Shown here one piece after another: positions 18,538 through 27,029 of a stretch of 64,000 bases of DNA. The DNA lies in assembly GCA_028687995.1 (NCBI GenBank), contig JAQTZA010000003.1, forward strand, positions 1 to 64,000, in the 5' to 3' direction. The notes under the pieces were generated by a model. The model saw only the letters and a program-made list of their open reading frames with translations. It was not told where the DNA came from and did no database searches. This DNA comes from Bacteroidales bacterium (GTDB taxonomy: Bacteria; Bacteroidota; Bacteroidia; Bacteroidales; UBA7332). Position 1 is the first letter of the stretch; each line of letters starts with the position of its first letter. The position numbers and the translations under genes are program-made.

Positions 18538-19623
18538 ATGATACATACTGCTTTTTTAAGGCATTGTTTATCTGTTGCAGTGTTGGGTCTATGCGTTTAC
18601 ACTGCTGTAGCTCAGAAACCGGATCGATTCATTGACAGTTTCCTCGAGAAGAGGCATCATTTCTCGACTGTCGAAGATGTGGAAGGAAACTACACCATTG
18701 ATCTGACCGTCGATGCAATGATTAATTATGAAACCCAGACTGGAGATACAACCTATTTAGCGGCCATCGATCGATTTTTTGCTTTGCGCAGATATAACTT
18801 CGCAGAGCAAATTCCGTATCAAAAAATCCCCTTTTGTGATGTCTATTTCAGCTATTTTCAACTCAAGAGAGACAGCGCATTCATAAAGCCCTTTATTGCC
18901 GAAAGTTACCGGATGATGAAGGAGATTGCACGCTCGCCCGAAGGCGCAATCTGCATCAATCACAAAGGAGAAAATCGTATGTTGATTGATTATCTCCAAA
19001 ACTACATCTCGCGCATGGCGAAAGCCGGTTCTTTATCCGGCGATACAACATTCTTCGACGAAACGACTCGTCAGATTCGTCTTTATCGATCCATTCTACA
19101 ATACTCCAACTCTAAATTATACAGTCAAGGGCGTGGTTGGCTGGTTGATAAGAGTGAGATATCACCCTCTGCCTGGTCGCGTGGCCAAGGCTGGATGATG
19201 CGAGGATTGGTTAGCGCATTAGAATTCTTACCACCCAACTCTCACTATTCGACTGAGGTATCAGAATATTTGAAAGAATTATCTGTCGGATTACTAAAAA
19301 GACAAGATGAAGACGGAATGTGGCATACTTTACCGTTGTTGGGAAACAAGGAGAGTGCACCCGAAGTGAGTGGAACAGCAATGATTGCTTATTATATGTC
19401 TGTAGCCTTGCACAAGGGATTTATTGAAGGTCGTCATTTCAAAACTGCCGTGCAGAAATCAATTCGGGGTGTTCATAACTATACCGGTGGTGATTGTATT
19501 GTCCGAAACGTAAGCAAAGGACCCGGGCCACTGGTCTCGATTGATGACTATCGACAAATGGGAGAATGCGATAATTTGCATGGATTGCAGGCCATTATAA
19601 ATTTGCAAACCATAGAACACTAA
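18538..19623 (+). CDS. GH105/GH88-type unsaturated uronyl hydrolase
   Basis: A protein of 361 residues that begins with a signal peptide (HCLSVAVLGLCVYTAVA). The sequence is an (alpha/alpha)6-barrel of the YteR type, with WSRGQGWMMRGL from W213 as the hallmark active-site helix, DGMWHTL, and SGTAM near the end. GH105 enzymes hydrate and so open the 4,5-unsaturated uronic acid that a polysaccharide lyase leaves at the end of rhamnogalacturonan or ulvan fragments. It starts 26 bp after the GH51-like gene and is probably co-transcribed. No polysaccharide lyase is visible in this cluster, although its presence implies one elsewhere. The signal peptide suggests a periplasmic location. Confidence 0.85.
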   Translation: MIHTAFLRHCLSVAVLGLCVYTAVAQKPDRFIDSFLEKRHHFSTVEDVEGNYTIDLTVDAMINYETQTGDTTYLAAIDRFFALRRYNFAEQIPYQKIPFCDVYFSYFQLKRDSAFIKPFIAESYRMMKEIARSPEGAICINHKGENRMLIDYLQNYISRMAKAGSLSGDTTFFDETTRQIRLYRSILQYSNSKLYSQGRGWLVDKSEISPSAWSRGQGWMMRGLVSALEFLPPNSHYSTEVSEYLKELSVGLLKRQDEDGMWHTLPLLGNKESAPEVSGTAMIAYYMSVALHKGFIEGRHFKTAVQKSIRGVHNYTGGDCIVRNVSKGPGPLVSIDDYRQMGECDNLHGLQAIINLQTIEH

Positions 19624-19690
19624 TTGGATTTTATAAGAGTATTGCCATAACCAATCTAGAAAAACTATAGAATAGAATCCAATTTATTAA

Positions 19691-19706
19691 CCTGAGTTCA
19701 GAATAA
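19691..19706 (+). repeat. Left 16-bp boundary repeat of the intergenic repeat island
   Basis: CCTGAGTTCAGAATAA recurs, with one mismatch, at 20256-20271 in the same orientation. The two copies bracket all the hairpin repeats of this gene-free 849-bp gap (19624-20472) between convergent genes. Confidence 0.7.
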
Positions 19707-19760
19707 GGATATTTTGAAAATGACAAATATGAATTGAACTCATAATTTAAATCAAAGTAT

Positions 19761-19798
19761 TTTGTCTGTAATGCAAAGGCCTTTGCATTACAGACAAA
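19761..19798. repeat. Perfect 38-bp palindrome
   Basis: TTTGTCTGTAATGCAAAGG (19761-19779) is followed directly by its exact reverse complement (19780-19798), with no loop. It lies about 140 bp after the GH105 gene. As RNA it would form a long hairpin and could act as a terminator, but there is no U-tract after it. As DNA it could be a cruciform or the inverted fusion of two copies of the neighbouring CTTTGCAT repeat. Confidence 0.95.
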
Positions 19799-19800
19799 GT

Positions 19801-20057
19801 GCTTTGCATAAAATGAAATGCGCTTTGCATGGAAGACATAGCGTTAAAATTTCAAGAAATGGCGTATGTATAAAAGTAAATGCCTTTTGTAAATAAGCAG
19901 AAGCGTTTCCGCTGAATGAAAAGGGCTTTGCATAAAATGAAATGCGCTTTGCATGAAAGACATAGCTCTAAAATTTCAAGAAATGGCGTATGTATAAAAG
20001 TAAATGCCTTTTGTAAATAAGCAGAAGCGTTTCCGCTGAATGAAAAGGGCTTTGCAT
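19801..20057 (+). repeat. 124-bp tandem repeat (two full copies and the start of a third)
   Basis: Unit 1 (19801-19924) and unit 2 (19925-20048) have equal length and differ at three positions. A third copy begins at 20049 and diverges after GCTTTGCAT. Each unit contains GCTTTGCATAAAATGAAATG followed by CGCTTTGCAT, and a tail ending GCTGAATGAAAAGG. No ORF runs through it. Confidence 0.95.
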
Positions 20058-20100
20058 ATCATACATAACAGAAAACATCTTAATTTAGGTCATCGCATTT

Positions 20101-20250
20101 TATGCAGAAGGCTTTGCATCACATGCAGAAGGCTTTGTATTACATGAAATAGGCATTTATAGTTGTACATGGTGCATTTCATTAATGCTTTTCGCCTATG
20201 TTTGAATTATTTTGAGCAAACACAACATGCAAAAGGCTTTGCATAAAAAT
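20101..20250 (+). repeat. Dispersed ATGCARAAGGCTTTGCAT hairpin repeats
   Basis: Three further copies of an 18-bp hairpin-forming word (ATGCA...TGCAT arms) lie near 20102-20119, 20123-20140 (variant ending TTGTAT) and 20227-20244. Counting the palindrome and tandem units, the island 19770-20244 holds eight exact CTTTGCAT words, one inverted copy and one variant. Confidence 0.8.
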
Positions 20251-20255
20251 AATTG

Positions 20256-20271
20256 CCTGAGTTCAGGATAA
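20256..20271 (+). repeat. Right 16-bp boundary repeat of the intergenic repeat island
   Basis: CCTGAGTTCAGGATAA, 15/16 identical to 19691-19706 and in the same orientation. The 565-bp spacing contains the whole repeat island, which is compatible with a non-autonomous mobile unit or a recombination product. Confidence 0.7.
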
Positions 20272-20310
20272 CATTTATAAAGCAATATTTATTCAATAAA
20301 TCGAAAAAAG

Positions 20311-20342
20311 TAGCCCCATGTATCATTCAACACACAGGGCTA
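20311..20342 (-). terminator. Probable intrinsic terminator of the beta-helix gene
   Basis: Read on the minus strand, TAGCCC pairs with GGGCTA through an imperfect stem extended by TGT/ACA, and is followed by CTTTTTTC. It lies about 130 bp past the stop codon of the minus-strand gene ending at 20473. Confidence 0.55.
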
Positions 20343-20472
20343 AAACCATCACACAATTTCACACACAACACTTATCTATTTTACATATAATCTATAGACA
20401 ATCTCTTTGTTCTAGAAGTAATTATCATTAAACACATTAATAAGTACTGTGACGGATGATCAACACAAACTA

Positions 20473-22824
20473 TTATTTTACAAACTTCACTGCTTTATTA
20501 TTCACTTTCAAAATGTAAACACCATTCTTTAATGCTCGTGAATATATTCCATTGGCGACTACTTTATCAATTAAACTTCCGTTTAGAGTATAAAGTTCAA
20601 CATTGGCAACACCATCGAATGTAGCTACAATACCACTACCATTACGAGCAATACGGGTATCATTTTTCACTTCATTGTCAATTCTTGTAACAATAGATGA
20701 CTGTTCGTGAGCACCCATTTTAGGAATAGAACGTGTAACATTCCAGAAATCAGTGGCAACACTAGTAGATGTACCTACCAATGATGCTGATATCGTATTT
20801 GAAGTTAAGTAATTAGCAGCTGTCTTTCCACCAGCACTCAAAAATAATGGATCCACGCTTACACTATTTGCGTCTGGTGATATTGAAATACCTTGCCAAG
20901 CTGCTAAATCAACTTTCCCAGATGTATATTTTCCAACGAAATTGTCGGTGGCTGTTGTTACATATAAATCGTTATAATTACAGACCAAAGCACCAGAAAC
21001 ATATGTAGCTATATTGATGGCATAATTTTTTCCTGTTGCACCTCCATTTACACGATTATTGAAGATAATGTTATTATTAATATTCCTTGTATTAGAAGTC
21101 GATAGACTATTAATACCAAAACTATTCAAAGTCCCTGTAGTTGGCGTTCCAGTTATATATATAGTATTATGATATAAATTTGTTGGAGTCGTTGATAATA
21201 CTTCGTTTATTCCAGCTATTGTATTTGCAAAATTATTTCCCAACGAAATAATATTATTTGAACAAGTATTTGTACCGCTTGCTGGCAAATTTATACCATT
21301 TAATGCTGTAGCTGTGCTATTTGGTGAAGCTAAATTATATATCAAGTTTGCATTAACGGTATTAGTACCTGCACCTAAATCAATGGCATTTACAACGCCA
21401 CTGGTTGAGCCTGTGGTCAAACTTCCAATTTCATTATTACTGATAGTATTTGTACCAGTTCCTGTACATACAATTCCTTTCACATTTTGCGAAGCTATAG
21501 TTGTTGCTGAATAAATACTATTATCAATCGAACTACTACCAATAATATTATTGCTAATGTTTGTATTTGCTGCTTGTGTACCTCTGTTAATCGCATTAAT
21601 TGCAACTGCAAATCCAGTACTATTTGCAGTTATTGATCCAATCTTATTATTCAAACAATCAACCGCTGAAGTTGAAGCAATGCTGATACCGGTAACAACA
21701 CCATTTGCGGCACCATTGGAAGTAGTAATAGAGCCAGTTGTGGTATTGTCACCGATGTAATTACCATCAATGGTTGCGGCACTCGCAAGTCCAACAAGAA
21801 TGCCTGTCCAAGTACCACCTGTTGAATTTGTCCACGAAAAGTTTTTAATAACATTATTCTTGATTGAACTGGCTGTTCCACCAGTTGAAGCCGAAGCAAA
21901 ATTTATAGCAATAAAAGCACTTGAGTTATTACCCGATTTAGTCCATGTCCCACTGTTATCAGAAGCACTACCTCCGATTACATTATCAGAAATATCATAA
22001 TCAGTTCCTTTTTGCACATTTATTATTGAAACTGAAGCGTTACAAGTGGCTGTTCCAGTTTCATAAAACTTATTACCTTTAATAGTCCAGCCAGTATTAA
22101 ATGAGGTATTTGACAATGTTATTACCTGAGATGCTGCGCCCCAATTTAAACAGTCTTTAAATTCGTTATTCGTTATAATATTACCAGCGTTTGGACTTGC
22201 TGTATTACCTAACGAATAAATTGCATTTATCGGTCTTGTTCCATTATTAGTAATTAGATTATTGTCTATTGTATTTAGCCCAAATCCATTAGCAATAGTT
22301 GCCACTGCGCCAAATGCGATAATACCTTTATTAACACCTGTACCACCAGTGATTGTGCAATACTTTACCGTGTTACTTTGAGCTGCATGTGTGGCATCAC
22401 CAGTAAAATTGACTGTAGAATTGGTTGTTCCAGTATTACTTAAAGTCATGCTTCTTGCACCCGCTTGATTTACCCGACCATCAATAGTAACATTATTAGC
22501 TCCTGAAAACTGAATCAGAGCATTAGAAGTAACACCTGCAGTTAACGTAACATTATCAACAGTGGGGTAGATAGTCAACGAAGTCCAGTCACCTGCACCA
22601 ATTACAATACCAGAAGCAGCCTCTGAAGTGCTTGCAGAGATTGCAATGTCGATAGTTTGTCCGGGTTGAGATAAGCCAATTGCAGTAATGGCATCACCTA
22701 ACGTAGCATAGCTGCCATCTTGAGCGGCCGATCCTGATACTGTTACCTGTGCCGAGAGGTTAAGGGAAAGGAAAACGATTCCCAAACAAAGCATTAAAAA
22801 TCTAAAAGTTGAAGTTGTTTTCAT
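20473..22824 (-). CDS. Secreted parallel beta-helix protein with T9SS sorting domain
   Basis: A protein of 783 residues. A signal peptide (FLMLCLGIVFLSLNLSAQ) is followed by a long right-handed parallel beta-helix made of ~20-30-residue turns rich in Asn, Ile and Gly (repeated NNIIG, NNEIGS and GNYIGD ladders). The last 75 residues (VELYTLNGSLIDK, NGVYILKVNNKAVKFVK) form a T9SS sorting domain. Beta-helix proteins of this type include polysaccharide lyases, but I see no clear catalytic Lys/Arg/Asp signature of a pectate lyase. A surface adhesin or glycan-binding role is equally possible. It belongs to a minus-strand group of three T9SS substrates. A motif pair in its upstream region is shared with the gene starting at 26653. 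Confidence 0.7.
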   Translation of the reverse strand: MKTTSTFRFLMLCLGIVFLSLNLSAQVTVSGSAAQDGSYATLGDAITAIGLSQPGQTIDIAISASTSEAASGIVIGAGDWTSLTIYPTVDNVTLTAGVTSNALIQFSGANNVTIDGRVNQAGARSMTLSNTGTTNSTVNFTGDATHAAQSNTVKYCTITGGTGVNKGIIAFGAVATIANGFGLNTIDNNLITNNGTRPINAIYSLGNTASPNAGNIITNNEFKDCLNWGAASQVITLSNTSFNTGWTIKGNKFYETGTATCNASVSIINVQKGTDYDISDNVIGGSASDNSGTWTKSGNNSSAFIAINFASASTGGTASSIKNNVIKNFSWTNSTGGTWTGILVGLASAATIDGNYIGDNTTTGSITTSNGAANGVVTGISIASTSAVDCLNNKIGSITANSTGFAVAINAINRGTQAANTNISNNIIGSSSIDNSIYSATTIASQNVKGIVCTGTGTNTISNNEIGSLTTGSTSGVVNAIDLGAGTNTVNANLIYNLASPNSTATALNGINLPASGTNTCSNNIISLGNNFANTIAGINEVLSTTPTNLYHNTIYITGTPTTGTLNSFGINSLSTSNTRNINNNIIFNNRVNGGATGKNYAINIATYVSGALVCNYNDLYVTTATDNFVGKYTSGKVDLAAWQGISISPDANSVSVDPLFLSAGGKTAANYLTSNTISASLVGTSTSVATDFWNVTRSIPKMGAHEQSSIVTRIDNEVKNDTRIARNGSGIVATFDGVANVELYTLNGSLIDKVVANGIYSRALKNGVYILKVNNKAVKFVK

Positions 22825-22914
22825 AATTGTGTAGTTTAGTTAAATGTATTTTATTGAATGTCTATGACAAATTTATAGAATAGAGGAGCTCATAATCAGT
22901 AGCTATGTTGAAAT

Positions 22915-22933
22915 AATAGAGACAAATGTTCCA
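22915..22933 (-). promoter_or_regulatory. Shared upstream motif pair, copy A
   Basis: The plus-strand words AATAGAGACA (22915-22924) and AAATGTTCCA (22924-22933) lie about 90-110 bp upstream of the gene starting at 22824. The same two 10-mers occur, in reversed order, upstream of the gene starting at 26653. They may be regulator sites; no function is demonstrated. Confidence 0.35.
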
Positions 22934-23067
22934 AGCGATTAAAATATGGAGGAAATCGATTGAAGTAGAGACTACAAATAGAGCGTAATGCGTTGTTTTT
23001 ATTTTTGCTTCCACTCCTCCGTTTTAGAAGCTGAATAATGAGCAATATTGTTTAAGAAAGTGATGCG

Positions 23068-25452
23068 CTAAAGCACCACTTTCTTGGAAATTGTTTTACC
23101 ATTCGACTCAATTCTCACCAGGAATATTCCTTTCGTGTTTACCGTTATGGAGTTCACACCTGCTTCGAGGGTCACCTGACTCAATCTCTTTCCTTCGATA
23201 TTGTATATCGCTGCTTGGGCGCTTTGTGGAAGAGTAGATTTGATCAATATAGATCCATTGGCTGAAGAAATGGATACAAATACTTCCGCTGGAATATTCT
23301 TGATAGCATTATCGGCACTAAACTCATGTGCTCCTAAATCGGGCGTAGTTTGACGTACATTTCCATCTATATCTGTATCTACCATCGGTAATGAAATTCC
23401 TGCTCTTTTAATGGCGGTTTCAATTCCAGTTTGTATATGCAAATCGGAAGGAGATACAAATGGAGGAAAATCGAGCATCGAATGTTGTTCCGCAGTAGCC
23501 ATGTAGGTTTTGTAATCATCAATGGTCAAATATTGCGCCTTAGCTGGAAGCGGAATAGACCCAGCTCCGACAGTTGTAGTAGCAGTAGTGTTGTTCGTGA
23601 TGATGAGTGCAGCGCCTTCGGTAGGTGTTGCGAAATATAAGTTGTGATCCATATTTTCATCGAAAACACGTGTGTCATTCGTCCCAAATTTCGAAAAAGG
23701 ATAGCATTGAGAATACATTGCATAAGGCAAACCTCCTGTAGATGTATTGACAAAAATATTATTCGCCATTGTTACTCCAATTTGCTGATTGAAGAGAATA
23801 ATCAATGGAGCCGTTTTATAATCTGTGATTGTACTAGAGCCATTTTGACTTAGATAAACAGAATTGTTCCAAACATAGTAGTTTGGTTTAAAAAGTTCTG
23901 CGGTAGTCAATTGAATACCGCTTGTAATATTGGTAGCAGAAGTTCCGGTCGATTTCTCAGCTTTGAGGTTTGAAACCATATTATTATAGATATAAACCTC
24001 AGGTGCTAACAAATTAATTCCTGCAATTTTGGTGCTTGTTCCTGCATCTGTCGTCACCATGTTCCTAACAATATTATTATAGCATTTAATAAACCCGGTA
24101 CAGTTGCTCATGGTGTAAGAAGTCGCTGTCGTAATTCCTTTCATAAATCCGGAATAAGAAGTTTCTACACCCACACCATCCAGTATATTGTTGTAAATCT
24201 TCGTGTTTTTGCAAAACTCAATGTGAATACCTCCAGCCTCTAAGCCAAAATTTCCAGTAATCTTATTCCCAAAAATCTCGTTATTTTCATCATTAACAAC
24301 AGGCGCAACATTCAACGGTGCCTGATCTACCACCTGATTGAAATTCACACCGGCATCCGCATTTTTCAACTCGTTATTCATCACCATATTATTGTTATTG
24401 GCTCCAGTTACGTCCGTAGCTGCAGATGCAAATTTTATACAATAAATTCTAGTTTTATTGGCACTTGCCATATCAATGGTGCAATTCTTTACGGTATTGT
24501 TTGAGCATCCATTTGTAAATAATCCTCTAAATAAAATTCCATTTTCTAAATAGGTTCCGGGCGCAACGATTCCAGTCGCTCTAAACTCCAAACCATCGAT
24601 TGTGACATAGTCTGCTCCTAACAGTCCCAGTATTTGATCGGCATTACCTGCATCTTGAAATCCAGTAGTGGCCGGTGATGTAATAATGGGTTTTGCAGTT
24701 CCTGTTCCACTTCGTTTGATAATGAGTGGAGATGCTTCAGAGCCAGATTGACGGATATATTTGTAGGTATTATCAAAATCGGTAGCCGATTGAGGGAATG
24801 TTTCGTCGTCGTTTAACACTACAGTAAGACCTGAGCCACCCACTCCTTTTGTATTTATATCAAGAATAGCAGCAGGAAGTGAAGAATAGTCTCCTCCGTC
24901 GTTTTTAATTGTTTTAACACCGGAAAGATTGTCTGAAACAACAGCATTTTTGCTGACCTCTACCGTAGGTTTTGGTTGTGTACCTCCCGCATTCAAACTA
25001 TCACAAATAACATCAAGAACAGATCCAACTGTTGCTGTTGGTTTAACGTCAACCACAACCCAGAAAATAGATTCAACTCCTGAAATTGTCTTTGTTGCAT
25101 TAGTAATATCAACTTTAGCACCCGGATTTAATACCTCACCGTATAAATATGTCAAATCGGGATATATTGGATCTCTGGGACTCGCATAGATGGCTACTCG
25201 GGATATCTGACTACTCCCTGTAAGCGTCAGGCTGATTTTGGACAAATTAAGAGCAGGAGCTCCTGACCCTGTTGTCGCAATTGACAATGCCAACATTCTT
25301 TGATTAGTTGTTCCTATACCATAAGGTTGATTGTCGACTAATCGAAACTGAGATTGACTTGCACTTGCATATACTACTGCGGCATTTGATTGGAAGCAGA
25401 AAGAGCTAAGAAAAGTTACTCCTGCGACAAAGAAGGTTTTAAGTGTTTTCAT
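23068..25452 (-). CDS. Secreted beta-helix protein with N-terminal BNR-associated-like domain, T9SS-exported
   Basis: A protein of 794 residues. A signal peptide (KTLKTFFVAGVTFLSSF, ending near SNA) precedes a first domain (about 25-165; ALSIATTGSGAPALNLSKIS, IFWVVVDVKP) that resembles the N-terminal region found in some Bacteroidetes BNR-repeat proteins. A parallel beta-helix of about 480 residues follows, opened by DGGDYSSLPAAILDI and containing NNTVKNCTID and NNEIFGNKITG turns. The last ~75 residues (AAIYNIEGKRLSQVTL, KTISKKVVL) form a T9SS sorting domain. The helix may bind or cleave an anionic polysaccharide, but no catalytic motif is clear. Its start lies about 120 bp downstream of the neighbouring gene's stop, with a strong terminator between, so it probably has its own promoter. 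Confidence 0.68.
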   Translation of the reverse strand: MKTLKTFFVAGVTFLSSFCFQSNAAVVYASASQSQFRLVDNQPYGIGTTNQRMLALSIATTGSGAPALNLSKISLTLTGSSQISRVAIYASPRDPIYPDLTYLYGEVLNPGAKVDITNATKTISGVESIFWVVVDVKPTATVGSVLDVICDSLNAGGTQPKPTVEVSKNAVVSDNLSGVKTIKNDGGDYSSLPAAILDINTKGVGGSGLTVVLNDDETFPQSATDFDNTYKYIRQSGSEASPLIIKRSGTGTAKPIITSPATTGFQDAGNADQILGLLGADYVTIDGLEFRATGIVAPGTYLENGILFRGLFTNGCSNNTVKNCTIDMASANKTRIYCIKFASAATDVTGANNNNMVMNNELKNADAGVNFNQVVDQAPLNVAPVVNDENNEIFGNKITGNFGLEAGGIHIEFCKNTKIYNNILDGVGVETSYSGFMKGITTATSYTMSNCTGFIKCYNNIVRNMVTTDAGTSTKIAGINLLAPEVYIYNNMVSNLKAEKSTGTSATNITSGIQLTTAELFKPNYYVWNNSVYLSQNGSSTITDYKTAPLIILFNQQIGVTMANNIFVNTSTGGLPYAMYSQCYPFSKFGTNDTRVFDENMDHNLYFATPTEGAALIITNNTTATTTVGAGSIPLPAKAQYLTIDDYKTYMATAEQHSMLDFPPFVSPSDLHIQTGIETAIKRAGISLPMVDTDIDGNVRQTTPDLGAHEFSADNAIKNIPAEVFVSISSANGSILIKSTLPQSAQAAIYNIEGKRLSQVTLEAGVNSITVNTKGIFLVRIESNGKTISKKVVL

Positions 25453-25533
25453 TATTTCGAAAATTAAGAATAATACAACGATTGATTCAAAAAAGGAAAT
25501 TAGGTAGCCATTAGTTCATTTTTTAAAATACAA

Positions 25534-25567
25534 AAACTCTGTGTATTCCACCAAATACACAGAGTTT
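25534..25567 (-). terminator. Intrinsic terminator after the LamG-like protein gene
   Basis: A 14-bp stem (AAACTCTGTGTATT at 25534-25547 with its complement at 25554-25567) and a 6-base loop. On the minus strand it is followed by TTTTTGTATTTT. It lies 10 bp past the stop of the gene ending at 25577 and separates it from the next minus-strand gene. Confidence 0.87.
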
Positions 25568-25576
25568 AAACACACA

Positions 25577-26653
25577 CTACAATACTACCTTTTTCACGTC
25601 TAACCCTACTTTTACTATTACCAATCCTTTTGTGGAAACTGCGATTTCTGTTTCGCCATCACTCACTTGTTTCGAGGCTATTTTTTTGCCAACTGCATTA
25701 TAAACTTCCACTAATTGGCCGTTTGCTCCGACAACTTTAAGAATACCTTTTTGAGAGATCACTTTTATATTCGCTGAATGTAGTTTATCAATCCCGGTTT
25801 CATTATTTAATTCACCAACCTCAGCCCAAGTTGTAGCAACACGTAGACCTCCAACTTTGATTTTAGATTTGGTCGTCACATAACTTGTATTGATTTGTTG
25901 AAGAAACTGAACTGCACCTACAAGATTGCCTAGCTCTACATTGACATCGGTGACATCATTCTGAATCCAAGTAGGTTCTGTACTACCTAGTGTTGGATTT
26001 ATTGACATATAAACACGGTCATTTTTATCTCCACTAATAAGAGTATATTTGATTACAACTAGATAAGTGGTATTGAGACTGCGCTCGGTAGCATCCCAAA
26101 CTGTTTTGGCATTTCCGTTTCTAGTAACACCAAAGACAAATCCATTTCCTGATTTTTTGGTATAAATACGACCTTGAATACCTATCCCCCAATTATTTGA
26201 TCCAAAACCAAAGAAGCAATCACCTTTCACATCACCGTCTGGTGCTTGTTCTATATTTACCAACATAGAAGCATAAACACTACTATCGGCCGTTGCCATA
26301 CGACCGCCAACGGGAGATCCGGCACTGTATGCTTCAGTGGTTGTTCCAGGTATATGTGGGAAAAGTTTATATACGTCCTTGTTTAACCCATCAATCTGTA
26401 TAGATTTACCAACTTTAGTAGATAAATAACCAGGATATTCAAGTGTAGCATCAGCAATGGCTATATCACTGACGGCAGTTGATTTCTCTGTGCCAGTCTG
26501 TAGTAAAAAACTTTTCCAACTATTGTTGGTAGCCAGCGGTTGAGCTACAGTATAGTCAAAATTTTCAGTGATTAGAATGGTTGCGGTAGCGTTTGTAGTA
26601 AAAAACACCAATACACCAAATACAAGAATTTGCAAAAAAGTAAATTTTCTCAT
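25577..26653 (-). CDS. Secreted concanavalin/LamG-like protein with T9SS sorting domain
   Basis: A protein of 358 residues. A signal peptide (FLQILVFGVLVFFTTNATA) is followed by a beta-sandwich that resembles the C-terminal domains of the two large hydrolase paralogues. Shared features are ENFDY at the start, an ASMLVNI/FSSLF strand, TTYLVVIKY, a D-R-V-Y-M-S-I-NP strand, and a closing KVGGLRVATTW strand. The last ~70 residues (VYNAVGKKIASKQV, GLVIVKVGLDVKKVV) are a T9SS sorting domain. No catalytic motif was recognised, so a surface carbohydrate-binding role is the simplest inference. The same upstream motif pair as at 22915 precedes it. Confidence 0.65.
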   Translation of the reverse strand: MRKFTFLQILVFGVLVFFTTNATATILITENFDYTVAQPLATNNSWKSFLLQTGTEKSTAVSDIAIADATLEYPGYLSTKVGKSIQIDGLNKDVYKLFPHIPGTTTEAYSAGSPVGGRMATADSSVYASMLVNIEQAPDGDVKGDCFFGFGSNNWGIGIQGRIYTKKSGNGFVFGVTRNGNAKTVWDATERSLNTTYLVVIKYTLISGDKNDRVYMSINPTLGSTEPTWIQNDVTDVNVELGNLVGAVQFLQQINTSYVTTKSKIKVGGLRVATTWAEVGELNNETGIDKLHSANIKVISQKGILKVVGANGQLVEVYNAVGKKIASKQVSDGETEIAVSTKGLVIVKVGLDVKKVVL

Positions 26654-26828
26654 AATTGTAAGATTTTAAAAAGTTAATTATTAGTTAATAAGAATAAGTC
26701 GTTTCAAAATAGACTTTAGCCTTTTAAATAATCTCCCATTACAAGAGAAAGCTTTAATATCCAACAGCTATTTGACAACTTAATTTCAATGAACAAAGTT
26801 AGACTTCACCCTCAAAAAGATATAGTAT

Positions 26829-26850
26829 AAATGTTCCAGAAATAGAGACA
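26829..26850 (-). promoter_or_regulatory. Shared upstream motif pair, copy B
   Basis: AAATGTTCCA (26829-26838) and AATAGAGACA (26841-26850) lie about 175-200 bp upstream of the gene starting at 26653, in the 376-bp gap 26654-27029. The rest of that gap is AT-rich, with no ORF or strong hairpin that I can see. Confidence 0.35.
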
Positions 26851-27029
26851 TATAAACCGAAATTGAGAATTTGGGCTACTTCGGTCATGGATTGCTACAT
26901 TTCATTACCTCTTCTTAAAAAAACGTATCTCTGAAGTAATAATCTCACTAATACATCAGTCATTCACAATCAGTTGTCAAATCTTTTCCAATACAATTTC
27001 CCTATTTTTCAAATCATTAAATACAAGGA

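Noticed and set aside
19801-20057. Tandem repeats considered as a CRISPR array
   Set aside because: Units are 124 bp and directly adjacent, with no unique spacers, and no cas genes are in the window.
23054-23085. A 9-bp hairpin overlapping the stop of the beta-helix gene as a terminator
   Set aside because: The stem includes coding bases and no T-run follows it on the minus strand.
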